Origin: Hymenopus coronatus
Lineage: Eukaryota > Arthropoda > Insecta > Mantodea > Hymenopodidae
DNA: 64,000 nucleotides
Direction of reading: 5' to 3'
NCBI GenBank assembly: GCA_030762935.1
Contig: CM060899.1
Coordinates: 16,971,001-17,035,000, forward strand
Shown here: piece by piece, positions 23,189 through 34,415 of the stretch
Layout of the letters: every line of letters starts with the position of its first letter
Numbering within the stretch: position 1 is the stretch's first letter
Notes under the pieces: model-generated
What the model saw: the letters and a program-made list of their open reading frames with translations, nothing else
Told to the model about the DNA's origin: nothing
Database searches by the model: none
Translations under genes and position numbers: made by a program

Positions 23189-24650
23189 CAAAATTGCTTT
23201 TCAATACTTTATTGAACATTAATAAAAAATCAGATGTGTTCCATTCACATGATTTTCTCTAAATCTCTGTGCTAAATCACTTTTAAAAACTTATGCTCTA
23301 TCTACTTCATGCTAATCGAGATAAACATAAGCAGAAATGTGTTTTTATGAGTATAAGGAAAATAAGGGAATACACTAAGCTAAAACGATAGTCAAATATT
23401 TTAAAAACTGGTTGCCATGTGGATGAATTTCGCTTCTTTGGATTGCTAGGAATTGACAAAGTCTCGAGTGTGAAAAGTTTAAGTATTTTAAAGCTGAAAC
23501 CAATAACAATGAAATTCTAAAAAAATGGTCAACTCCACGAAAAAATGTATGTGACATAAACTGCGTGTTTCAACGAGATCTACATTTTTTGTGTAGTAAG
23601 ATTTTGTCTATCGCTTACGGTTTATTAGCAAAATCCATCCAGAATAAAGAAGTCTTTAGAGACTATTTCCAGAAAATTCAAGATATACTTTATTTGTCGT
23701 GTGAATATCTTTAACATAGAGTATTTTAATGAAAATCGTTACAGCCATTCCATAGAAAATCAAAACTGGTGACATTTTTACCATGTAAATTGTAGTTTGA
23801 GGTGGGGGGATTTTCGTGAAAATCTTCGTTGGAAGATACTAAACTTATATACTAAGTTTGGTATTTTACCGCCTTTTCATTTTTGAGTTATCGTGTTCAC
23901 AGATACACGGTGGAATGCAATGCATTCTCTATATACTATGTGCATAGTACGTGTAGAGAAAATAAACATCTTAAGTGCTCCATTCACATGACATTCTCTA
24001 CATCACTGAAACAAATTATTGTTAAAAATGTTCTTCGATCTACTTTATGGTAATCGAGATATAATTAGCAGAAATTATCCTAATTACTTGCTTCCTTGTA
24101 AGCAGAAGGAAAATAAGGGAATACACTAGGCTAAAGTGATAGTCAAATCTTTTAAAAGCCGGGTGCCATGTAGATGAATCTCGTTTCTATGAGTTTACAA
24201 CTTTGCGTGTGAAAAAAGTACTTTAAATCTGAAACAAATAACAAGAAATATCCCAGAAATAGTAAATTCCACAAAAACGTATATGACATAAATATGTAAT
24301 GTCATCTACATTTTTTGAGCAGTAATTTTTTGTCTATCTCTTACGTTTACCAGCTACGCAAGATTCATTCAGAATAAAGAGATCTTTAGAGGCTATTCCC
24401 AAAAGTTCAAGACATACATTTTATTTGTCATGTAAATATCTTTTAATCAAAATCCTTTTAGTCATTTTTGAGAAAATCAACATTTTCGATTTTTTCCATG
24501 TAAAGGGTATTTCGGGGTGGGGGGATTTCTCTCAAAATTTTTGTGTCGCATCCTTTTTCTCAAAATACTTTTAGGGGACCTTGAAACGTATATTTCCTGT
24601 GAAATCCGGTATCGACTTTTTGTACATAGTATTGTAGAGACCGTAAAAAT
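22278..24650 (+). repeat. Rpt-W copies 26-28, three in a row
   Basis: Plus copies at 22278-23133, 23226-23966 and 23968-24650; the last two abut head to tail. All are older and more diverged. A (TAA)n microsatellite lies between 26 and 27. Confidence 0.8.
23138..23187. repeat. (TAA)n microsatellite
   Basis: About 16 ATA/TAA units directly after the GAGAAAG terminus of an Rpt-W copy; the A-rich end probably seeded it. Confidence 0.95.
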
Positions 24651-24997
24651 GAATACTTGATGTGAAAAAATGAAAGGCTATATATAAATTATATGGACAA
24701 AGCCTTCTGATGCACTCTTTTATTAAAGAATTTTACAGTAAATTATTTACTTGAAGTAGCACGTGTCTTGAGTGTTACGTCATTTCCTAATTGTGCTGTA
24801 AGTATTAATGACCTCTCAAACTCATATTGTAAGTACTGTGCATGGTAATCAATAAATGAATTGTAAATTTAGCTTGAATTACCAAACATGTGTTCAGAAT
24901 GGCTATCTTACATATCAAGTATTTCAAAAAAGTCATATTTACTGATTGATTTTATCACATTCGTTACCATTCTAAGTTTATTTTACATACTTTCTCA
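24651..24997. other. single-copy-like AT-rich stretch
   Basis: No recognisable gene or element; short open frames only. Confidence 0.4.
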
Positions 24998-25896
24998 AAA
25001 CCTACAATACAGGTACATAATATCTAGAGAAGTAATGTATCCCAACCAAAATTCAATAATGATATTACACCGGAAAACATCTTTTGAGGACCCCGGAATC
25101 CAAAAGAAAACATTTTTATATATAAAAAAAAAGTGTTCTTATGTGTGTGTGTATCTAAGGACAGAATAGCTCAGAAACAAAAACACCATTAAATGCTAAA
25201 TTTGGTATCTTTCAAGGATACGACACGAAGAATTTCAAGAAAACACCCCGATCCTAAACTACCCTTTATTTGGAAAATGCTTTGAAAAGTTTGTTTTTCT
25301 CAAAAATGACTCTGAGGATTTTGACTGAAATACGTATAATAAAGATATTTACGTGGCAAATAAAATGTTTATCCTGAATTTTTCAGGAATAGCCTCTGAA
25401 AATCTCTTCATTCTGGATGTATTTTGCATAACATGGAAACCGTGAGTAATAGACAAAAACTTACTACACAAAAAATGTAAATCACATAATTTGTGTCATA
25501 TTGGTTTCAGCTTTAAAATACTTTTCACATCCAAGAATTTGTCAACTTTTGGCCATGCAAAGAAACGTAATATCAATCACATAACAACCAGCTTTTAGCC
25601 TGGTGTACTCTTATTTCCCTTCTACTTACAAGGAAACAAATATAGGACTATTTCTGCTAATTTTATCTCAACTGGCATGAAGTAGATAGAAGAAAAAGCT
25701 TTTTAACAATTTTTTTTTCACAGATGTAGAAAAAGTAATGTGAATGGAACACATCAAATTTTTACTTTCTCTACATGTACTATGTACATAGTGTATAGAG
25801 AAGGTATTGTAATGACCAAAAATTCGATACCGAAATTTCACCAGAAATATATGTTTCAAGACCCTGTGAATCCAAAAGAAGCCCTTTTAAACAATA

Positions 25897-25932
<36 letters not shown>

Positions 25933-26775
25933 TGTGGTTTGGTAGTGTTTAACGCTCGCTTTAACTACTTATGACACCGCAGGCGATGACACTGATGATA
26001 CATGAATGATGATGGAGCACCGGTGGAATGCGATGGCGGGGGAAACCGGAGTACCCGGAGAAACCCCGCCCCAGCGCGGCTTTGTCCACCACAAATCTCA
26101 CATGCAGTCACTTGGGATCGAATCCAGGCCGTCTAGCTGAGAGGCGAGTGGTCTAACCACTCGGCCACGGCGCGGCCTGTGTGTGTGCGCGCACTTTGGG
26201 CAGCATAGCTCAAAAAAAAAAAAAAAATTGATTTTCTTAAAAATGGCTCCAACGATTTTGATTAAAATATCATATATTAAAGATATTTACCTGAAAAATA
26301 AAATGTATATCTTGAATTTTCTAGGAATAGTCGCTGAAGACATCTTTATTCTGGATGAATTTTACGGAATTTTGCATAACTGGGAGATGGGGAAAAAACT
26401 TTCTGCAGAGAAAATGTAGCTCACGATAAAATACGCAATTTATGTCACATACATTTTTTTTCGTGGAGTTGATCATTTTTAAGATATTCCTGGCTTTTCG
26501 TTTTAGCTTTGAAAAACTTATACTTTTCTCATACAGGAATTTCTTAACTCCTGTCCATACAAACAAAGGAACTTCAGTTACATAGCAACCAGGTTTAGCT
26601 ATCATTTTAACCAATGGAACTCTGTCATTTCGCTTCTACTTACAAGGAAGCAAGTAATAAGACTATTTCTACTAATTATCAAGAAGTAAATAAATAGAAG
26701 CATATGCTTTTTAACTACAATTATTTGTTGCAGAGATGTAGAGAAAGTTATGTGAATGGAACACATCAGATTTTT
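24998..26775 (-). repeat. Rpt-W copies 29 and 30, head to tail
   Basis: 24998-25758 is diverged. 25759-26775 is intact at both ends, with a GT tract from 25899 interrupted by SINE B copy 2 and an internal deletion of the segment just after GCATAGCTCAAAA. Confidence 0.82.
25937..26178 (-). mobile_element. SINE family B, copy 2, inserted in the GT tract of an Rpt-W copy
   Basis: The reverse complement starts GGCCGCGCCGTGGCCGAGTG GTTAGACCACTCGCC with B box GATTCGATCCCAAG, followed by GGGTTTCTCCGGGTACTCCG and CGTTAAACACTACCAAACC. It interrupts the GT microsatellite of the surrounding minus-strand Rpt-W copy, with TGTG repeats on both sides. Confidence 0.85.
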
Positions 26776-26784
26776 TTTAAACAT

Positions 26785-27421
26785 CCGATAAGCTATAAAT
26801 AAGGGACAAGTTCATAGAAAACAATTATTTTATTACTAAAAGTTTGGTACCCTTATGGTTACTTTTCAACATAATCAACAAAAGATTGAGACATTTATCG
26901 TACCTGTGCACAATCTTTATAATACACGCTTCAAAAAATATTGCCGCCAATGATTTTAAATGAGGATTAACGTTGTTTTGAAGATCTTCGTTGGTTTAAA
27001 AGTGCTGCACTCCTAGCCAGGTCTTCAGTTCAAGGAAAAAGGTGAAAGTCGCTGGGTGCCAGGTCAGAACTGTACGGCGGATGATCGAAAATGTCCCATT
27101 GAAATTGTTCAAGGAGCAGTGTGTGAACGAGCGTTGTCATGGATCAACACAATTCCTGAAGTCAATATTCCTCTTCGTTTGTTTTGAATGGCTCTCCGCA
27201 AACGTCGTAAAACACGAAGATCTTCAAAACAACGTCAATGCTCATTTGAAATCATTGGCGGAAACATTTTTTGAAGCGGGTATTGCAAAGCTTGTGCACA
27301 GGTACGATAAATGTCTCAATCTTTTCGGTAATTATGTTGAAAAGTAACCATAAGTATACAACATTTTAGTACTAAAACCATTGTTTTCTATAAACTTGTC
27401 TTTTATTTATAGCCTATCGGA
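26785..27421. mobile_element. foldback mariner derivative with about 210-bp inverted arms
   Basis: The ends are near-perfect inverted repeats. CCGATAAGCTATAAATAAGG at 26785 pairs with the sequence ending AGCCTATCGG at 27421, and homology continues inward about 210 bp to 26997 and 27211. Both arms encode the same mariner C-terminus: HRYDKCLNLFGNYVEK on + at about 27297-27344, and its decayed counterpart on - near 26870-26920. The centre (about 27190-27000, minus strand) holds LRRAIQNKRRGILTSG and IHDNARSH, the region around the second catalytic Asp. It is therefore the 3' half of a mariner whose terminal segment was duplicated in inverted orientation. Confidence 0.8.
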
Positions 27422-27581
27422 GGTTAATGTTTTCTTTTAAAATACCCATGATTTTTCACAAGTTACTGCCACAGAACTGAGTTAAACACGTTGTACGCCT
27501 TGAACATTAAATTTTAATCTGGTTCATATGTAGGTACTTGTCGATAGCTTTAGTTTTATTATTGCCAGGGTGTTAGTTGTG

Positions 27582-27704
27582 TTTTACTTTCTCTACACGT
27601 ACATGTACATAGCATACAGAGAATGTATTGCATTGCACACAACAATTTGTTACCGAGACTTCACCGGAAATACACATTTCAGGGTCCCCTGTAAAAAAAT
27701 TAAT
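27582..27704 (-). repeat. Rpt-W 3'-end fragment
   Basis: ACTTTCTCTACACGTACATG...CAGGGTCCCCTG; only the hairpin end survives, abutting a plus copy. The preceding 27422-27580 is unremarkable. Confidence 0.75.
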
Positions 27705-28030
27705 CTGATGTGATCCATTCACATGACGTTCTCTGGAAGAAATTATTGAAAGGCCTATTCATCTATTTATTTCATGCTAATTGAGAAAAAATTAGCAGAA
27801 ATGGTCTTATTATTTGGGTCCTTAGGGAAATAAAGCATTACACCAGTTTAAAATGAGGGTCAAATGTCTTAAAATGGAATTGAAATCCGATTCTTTGCAT
27901 GGCTAGGTCTTACTTGCTTCGTTGTAAGTATAAGGGAAATAAGTTCCCATATGAGAAAAGCATAAGTTTTTAAAACTGAAACCAACTACAAGGAATATCT
28001 AAAAAATAGTCAACTCCACGATAAAAAGGA

Positions 28031-29270
28031 ACTGGGTGGCTGATAAGTCCCGGGCCTCTCAATGAAAACAGCATTAAAAAATCAAAACTTTTTTGCTTTA
28101 TTTCTCAACATAATCTCCAGAAACACTAATACATTTGTCATATCGGTGTTCTAATTTAATTAAACCATCTCTGTAGTGCGATTTATCAAGGTCCTTAAAA
28201 TAGCTCTTTAAGCTATCAATGACCTCCTCGTTGCTGTGAAATCTTCGTCCTCCAAGAATTGTTTTGAGATTTGGGAACAGATGGTAGTCACTGAGTGCTA
28301 GATCTGGCGAATAGAGTGGATGTTCAAGCAATTCCCACTTTAATTCGCACAGTTTCCCCATTGCAAAGGCTGAACGATGGGCCGGAGCATTATCGTTATG
28401 AAACAACGTTGCAGTAGGCTTGTGAGGTAGTCACCAGTGATATGTTTACCCTTTTTCAAGTAATCAATAAAAGTAATTCCCTGTGCCTCCCAGAAAACAC
28501 TCGCCATAACCTTGTTAGCTGACAATATTGACTTTGCCTTTTTTCGAGTTGGTTCACCTGGCGCCATCCACTGTTTTGACTGTGATTCACTTTCTGGAGT
28601 GTAGTGATGTGTCCAAGTTTCATCCATGGTAATAAACCGTCTCAAAATTCACTGGGGTTTTTACGATAGAGCGCTACATTCTTAACAGAAACAGTTTTTC
28701 TTTGCCACTTTTGATCAGGTGTCAACAAACGCGGCATCCATCTTGCACAGACCTTGTGAAAGCCCAAAACATTACTTAAAATATTACCTGCACGTTCTTT
28801 TGATATGTTTACAGCCTCTGCTATCTCAAACACTTTAATCTACGGTCTTACAGAACTAAACGATGACATTTTTCAATGATCTCTGGAGTTGTCACTTCTA
28901 CAGGGCGTCCAGAGCGAGGCTCATCACTAGTGCTCGTACGTCCCATTTTAAACTCTGTAACCCACCTTTTAATCATTGAATATGAAGGGACAGAGTCTTT
29001 CAATGTACTGTCCATGCCCTCCTTGATTTCTTTAGGCGTTAATCCTTTCAAATGGAAGAATTTAATCACTGCTCGTTTTTCCAAATCCTCCATTTTTGAA
29101 TACTCTAAAGTTGTATTGTTTAAAATGCTGTCATTCGAATACTAAACAAGCTATTGACCTGTAACTATGGATACAAGCTAGGCTAGAGTTAAACTATACG
29201 ACGCTACTGTCTAACTGGCCTAGTGGTGCCATATCTGTGTGAGGCCCGGGACTTATCAGCCAACCCCCGT
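28031..29270 (-). mobile_element. mariner (DD34D) transposon copy, inactivated, nested in Rpt-W
   Basis: The outer ends are inverted repeats sharing GGCTGATAAGTCCCGGGCCT (left at about 28037-28056, the complement at about 29242-29261). About 1.24 kb is normal mariner length. The element interrupts an Rpt-W copy: host sequence CAACTCCACGATAAAAA precedes it and GTATATGACATCTGTGTAG follows it, matching contiguous consensus. That makes it younger than that Rpt-W insertion. Confidence 0.9.
28098..29093 (-). pseudogene. mariner transposase, frameshifted
   Basis: The N-terminal HTH part (RAVIKFFHLKGLTPKEIKEG, WVTEFKMGRTSTSDEPRSGR) starts at 29093. The catalytic domain shows MDETWTHH (first Asp near 28624), HNDNAPAH (second Asp near 28394) and YSPDLALSDYHLF (third Asp near 28289). 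There are exactly 34 residues between the second and third Asp, the DD34D signature. The C-terminus is HRYDKCISVSGDYVEK. Three frame changes (near 28840, 28645 and 28400) break the protein. It would have catalysed cut-and-paste transposition at TA sites. Confidence 0.88.
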
Positions 29271-30432
29271 ATATGACATCTGTGTAGTAAGTTTTTGTCT
29301 ATCCCTTACGGTTTACCAGTTATGCAAAATTTCGCAAAATTGATTCAGAATAAATATGTCTTCAGAGGCTATTAGTAGAAAATTCAAAATATACATTTTA
29401 TTTGGGCTGTAAATATCTTTAATATACGGTATTTTAATAAAATGTTAGAGCCATTTTTGAGAAAATCAACATTCTCGAAATATTTTTCATGTAAAGGATA
29501 GTTGGGGGTGGGGGTATTTTTCTCAAAATCTTCGTGTCGCATCCCTGGAGGACACTAAACTTAAATACCAAGTTTGGTATTTTACCGACTTTTCGCTTCT
29601 GAGTTATCGTGTTCACAGACACACGGGCACACGAATACACATACACACACACACACACACAGATCCTTTTCTGAAAATACTTTATTTGGATACAGGAGAC
29701 CTTAAAACGCCGGTGAAATTTCGGTATCGAATTTACACTATGTACATAGCACGTGTAGAGAAAGTAAACATCTGACAGGACTTTCTCTAGCTTATCTACA
29801 AGCTTCTTACAAACGATTATTTTTGTTCCCACACAATGCTAATCGAGGTAAACGTTAGCACAATGTTCTTATTATTTAGTTCCTTATAAGTAGAAGTGAA
29901 CTGAAGGAATGCACAATGCTAAAGTGATAGGCAATAACTCATTGAAAATCATTTCTTTGCTTGGGCAGAAGTAAAACAAAAGAAACCGTCTGAGAAAAGT
30001 ATAAGTACTCTAAAATTGAAACCAATAATAAGGAATATCCCGAAAATGGTTCTCTCTATAACAAAACTGTAAAGGGTATAAATTGTGTGTTTTGACGAGA
30101 TCTATATTTTTTGTGTAGTAAGCTTATGTCTACTTCTTACGGTTCATTAGGTATACAAAATTCATCCAGAATGAAGAGGATTTCAAAGGATATTCTCAAA
30201 ACATTTAAGATATGAATTTTATTTGCCACGTAAAAATCTTTAATATCCGGTATTTCTGAGCCATTTTTGAGAAAATCAAAATTTTCGAAACATTTTCCAC
30301 GTAAAGGGTAGTTTGGGGTGGGGAGACTTTCTTGAAAATCTTCGTGTCCTAACCTTGTGGGATATTTAACTTAAATACCAAGTTTGGTATTTAACGTCGT
30401 TTCGTTTTTGAGTTATGCTGTTCACAGACACA

Positions 30433-30485
<53 letters not shown>

Positions 30486-31422
30486 CTTTTTCTAAAAATC
30501 TGATATGCTACACTCACTTGATTTTCTCTAATTGTTCCACAAATAAACTTCCTACAAAAGACTATTCTTCTTTCTACACAATGCTACTGAAGATAAAATT
30601 AATAGAATGTTCTTATTACTTAGTTCCTTACAGGTGGAAGAGAACTAAAGCGATAGGCAAATGTTTTAAAAGCCATCGTTATGCGATTGTCAATGCAAAT
30701 GGCTTCTTTGCTTGGCCAGGACTTGAACAAAAGAAAATGGACACTTCCTGTCTGAGAAAAGTATAAGTACTTTACAATTGAAATCAATAACAAGGAATAT
30801 CTCGGAAACGGTTACCTCCACAACAAAAATGTAAAGGATATAAATTGTGTGTTTTGACGAGATCTATATTTTTGTGCAGTAAGTTTTTGTCTACAGTTAA
30901 GCAAAATTTGGCAAAATTCATCCAAAATAAAGGGGTCTTCAGAATCTATTCCCAGAAAATTCAAGATATACATTTTATTTGGGATGTAAATATCTTTATT
31001 GTACAGGGTTTTAACCAAAATCATTAAAGCCATTTTTGAGAAATTAAAAATTTTCGAAACATTTTCCATGTAAAGGGTAGATTGTTATGGGGGAATTTTC
31101 TTGAAAATATTTGTATCGCATCCTTGGCAGATACTAAATCTAAATACTAAGTTTGGTATTTCTCGGTCTTTTCGATTTATGAGCTATGCTGTCCACAGAC
31201 CTACACACACACGCACACTCACGGACCTTTTTCTAAAAATGCTATTTTCGGACTCAGGGGACCCCAAAACATATATTTCCGGTGAAACCTCGACATCGAA
31301 TTTTTGGGTGGAATACAATACTTTCTCTATACATACGGGACTTGAGAAGGTAATCATCTTTTATAAGGGAAGTTTTTATGGAGCAGCTAGAGGAAGTCAT
31401 GTGAATGGAACACAAGATTGTT

Positions 31423-32319
31423 TTACCATTATCGCCCAACAATGGAAAGCCTGCTACAAAAGCGTTGAAGGGGACAAGGTACTCTGAAATGGTAAAAAGT
31501 AACAGTTTTTGTTTTAGACACTAATAAAACCTCTATTATTTCTAGTTTCAGAGATTGAGGAGTTAGCAGGATTTTAATCTATTTATGCTAGTCTGCATTT
31601 CATTAAAGCTGTTATACAATTTTTAGAACATCTGTATCTTTAAATTCAGTTTTCTCAAAACAGCATTTTTGGAAACTTAATGTACATTTTTCTCAGAAAT
31701 TATGTGAGTTGGAAAGCTGAAATTTTCAGCACATATATGCAACACATAGTTGAACTTTCTGAACCACAATCCCGATGTTATAGTATATATTGATCATATT
31801 AAGAAAGTAACAATATTGCACATTTTTCACATTTTTATTTTTTTGAATTTGCAAATATATATTTAATTTATACTAAAATTGTATCATAGCTAAATAATTG
31901 AGGTTCAAAAGATAGCTGATTATACTAAGAACAAGCTTGCAAAAGTGTGATTATGTATTTCAAGTAGTATCAGAGAAAAAGGTATATGAATTCACATGCT
32001 TTAAGAAAAGTTGTATTACTTTTTTGCTGAATGAAGTACTTTTTATATACTGAACAACATAAGTTATTAATGCAAACAACCACTTGAAATAATTGTCATG
32101 ATTTATAGAATAATTTATACAAATTTCTGGAAAAACAATTGAACACTTTAAGAGCAGTGGTAATTCAACTCACTTAAGGTGTAATTTTCGTTGTTCAGAC
32201 TACCTTGTCTCTTTAAATGATCCTCGTAAAAGACTTCACCTAGTTTTTAGCATGTAAGAATAATTGTGAATTGTTCAAACACAAATAATTATATTGAAAT
32301 GATCCTTTGTTCTTTGCAG
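31423..32319. other. AT-rich single-copy region upstream of the first recognised channel exon
   Basis: No repeats or genes recognised. It ends in the pyrimidine-rich acceptor of the ppk exon, so it is most likely the end of an upstream intron. Confidence 0.5.
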
Positions 32320-32610
32320 AGAGAGAACAATGCTTCGGAGCAATGGCCGACCCTGGAGGAAGCGAAGATTTATCGCTAGGCGACCATCTCACAAACAGGA
32401 AGCACATGGCAGTCACTTCCATAAACCTCCTGCACGTGCAAGTGTCCTCGGAGCTGACCTCTGTAATACTCTGCATGACCAGGAGGAAGTGATGATGCAG
32501 GAACCGACTCTACGTGGCAAGATCTTCGCCTTCTTCTTCATTTTCTTCAATACCACAACTATACATGGGCTGAATCATTCCATTTCTCTGAGGAGGTCGC
32601 ACATAGAGAA
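32320..32610 (+). CDS. pickpocket/Nach-like DEG/ENaC sodium channel, N-terminal exon (first recognised exon)
   Basis: This exon encodes the cytoplasmic N-terminus of an amiloride-sensitive-type (DEG/ENaC, arthropod pickpocket) cation channel subunit. From ATG at 32330 (A at -3) it reads 93 codons plus two bases. Residues about 75-81 are TTTIHGL, the His-Gly gating motif typical of the family, followed by a basic RRSHIE stretch just before TM1. A pyrimidine-rich acceptor ends at 32319, so an upstream 5' exon probably exists; the frame is also open from the acceptor (ERT-M). The donor is GAA|GTAGGC, leaving phase 2. Joined to the acceptor at 44567 the split codon becomes AAT (Asn) and the frame runs straight into TM1. 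Oddity: the segment before the HG motif is Phe-rich (FAFFFIFF) rather than the usual FCE-type sequence. Family assignment is strong; the exact start is less certain. Confidence 0.82.
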
Positions 32611-32629
32611 GTAGGCTATTTTCAGTTTG

Positions 32630-33186
32630 TAGCACAGGGTGGCGCAGATAAAAGTAGCCCGTGTAAGTATGGACTCTTTCAGTCTGACGTGACACAGATA
32701 CTCAACATTTCCTACCAGGGCCAGAGGATAGAGTGGGGAAATTCCATTAAATACCTGGGCGTCACTCTTGATAAGGGCCTAGCTTTTCGTGAACACGTGC
32801 GGGGAACGTCGGACAGAGCCCGTTATCCTGTTCTGGGCTCCCAAATACCGGTCCACTTAAAGTTACGCCTTTTCAAGGCGCTCGTAGTCCCCCTGATGCT
32901 CTACGCCTGCGAAGTGTGGGGCATGGCAGCAGACTTCTGGCTTCTCTGGTTACAGCGGATACAGAATAGAGCACTCCGGTCAATCTATTCTGTATGTCGA
33001 CGTTTCTCTTTGAGGTTTCTACATGAAGCTTCGGCCCTCCCATATGTGGAAGATGTTATTAGGCGCCGGGCTCAGAAATTTTACGCCAGATACTCACTTG
33101 TCAGATCGCTGGGGGAGTATTTACCCACTGAACGCCTATACAGGTGGTATCGGGTTCCGCGCATGGCTTGCGAGCACTCCCGGTAA
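32630..33186 (+). mobile_element. 5'-truncated jockey/CR1-like LINE reverse-transcriptase fragment
   Basis: An intact frame encodes the C-terminal part of a non-LTR retrotransposon reverse transcriptase. It has SIKYLGVTLDKGLAFREH (the region after the YxDD palm), then LRLFKALVVPLMLYACEVWG and LQRIQNRALRSIY, the usual thumb and linker signatures of jockey/CR1/I-type elements. About 165 codons are uninterrupted from 32689, and the frame stays open upstream. It lies only tens of bases after the donor of the first recognised ppk exon, in the same orientation. No endonuclease, ORF1 or poly-A tail is visible, so it is a 5'-truncated relic. The left boundary is uncertain. Confidence 0.75.
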
Positions 33187-34410
33187 CAACGGCTTCAAAC
33201 CAGCCAACAGTAAGTTAGCTGAACCAAGTACTCCCCCCTCCCACCATTGGGAGTGGTCAATCAAAAGTCTCCAACAACAATTGTAATCAAATTAAACAGA
33301 GGAAAAGGAACCGTTCGATGAGTCTATCTAGCGCTACATCATCACCCGAAACCTCAAATTACCAAACCTAAACCATCCTCCTCATTCCTGTGGTTAAGCC
33401 CTTACCAGGGTAGGTACACAGCAGCTACACCTAGACTCACCACGAGTCTACCAGATAGTCTTTGTCATGCAGACAACTCTGATTTCTAATACAAGTTTGT
33501 GTAGGCTTCTAATATCATTAATACTTTTAGTGTAATTATGCTATAATACTCCACGTTTAATTACTTTGGGGTGAACCACCATATTTAGAATGGTTGAGAT
33601 GGGACCAAGTGCGTTTTTTCTCCTGATGTTACGTGTTTCGTTCCTGAAAGTTAGTAAATGGCACCTCGATACAGTCGTCCTTTCCCCTCTGTATTCGGAT
33701 TTACATTAGTAAGATGGGGCGGTGCGGGTTATTGCTATTGGAATGGTGTGGATATGTGGTCAGGGTTTTTATCAGCATGGAAACTCTTTTTCAGGGTGTG
33801 GTGAGACACAAAAGCTTTATTAACTTGGTCCGGCCTTTTCCGCCGTACAACACACGAGTATACTTCTTAATTTTCTGCTGTGACGTTACACTTTACCCGC
33901 ACGCGACTATGATTATTTATTCGTTCGATGCAGTGATATGTCTCGTACTATGATCGGTCTTAAAATCCCTTACTTCCGTCACAACTAAGGGTTACACCAC
34001 GCGCTCAAATATCACATCTTGGTTCTGCCAAGACTCTGCCCCAAGTGCCCCATAATTAAAAGGTAGCCTGTCCGGCTCCACCTCGGTTCTAATTATCACT
34101 TCTTGGTTGAGCGGACGTCCTTCACCAAGTGTCTTAAACAGTGTCGCCTTGACCAGCGGAGGGCATTGCTTGCTGTCCCGTTAGTTCCCTCGGGCAGGAT
34201 ATTCTCACCCCTTCACTCGGTTCAACGCTCTGACGTAACGGTATCTTGCCCGAGTCGTGACTTATACGTGTTAAAAGTCTTTCTACCCTTCCCATTCTCA
34301 CTGTACATTTATATAGTCTCTTCTTATAATATAATTTTACCCCGGGACAAGACATGTACTGTCTCAAAGACCAAGGATTATTCACGAATTATGAAATTCC
34401 GGAATTTCAG
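33187..34410. other. GC-richer unexplained stretch in ppk intron
   Basis: Less AT-rich than its surroundings and free of Rpt-W. It may include the 3' UTR of the LINE fragment (CTTACCAGGGTAGGTACACA near 33400 weakly recalls 60680-60740) and another decayed element around 34080-34270. I recognise no protein. Confidence 0.35.
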
Positions 34411-34415
34411 GTTTA

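Larger units (their letters stand above)
27705..31422 (+). repeat. Rpt-W copies 32-34 with nested mariner, plus a small minus 5' end
   Basis: Copy 32 is 27705-28030 and 29271-29764, split by the mariner. Copy 33 is 29766-30496, with (CA)n at about 30432-30482. Copy 34 is 30497-31350, and 31352-31422 is a minus 5'-end fragment (AGAGGAAGTCATGTGAATGG). Confidence 0.82.

Noticed and set aside
23111..23191. Poly-Ile / poly-Tyr frames
   Set aside because: Produced by the (TAA)n microsatellite.
30430..30482. CRISPR-like or regulatory meaning of CA tracts
   Set aside because: They are variable microsatellites at one fixed position within Rpt-W; no spacers or repeats of CRISPR type.
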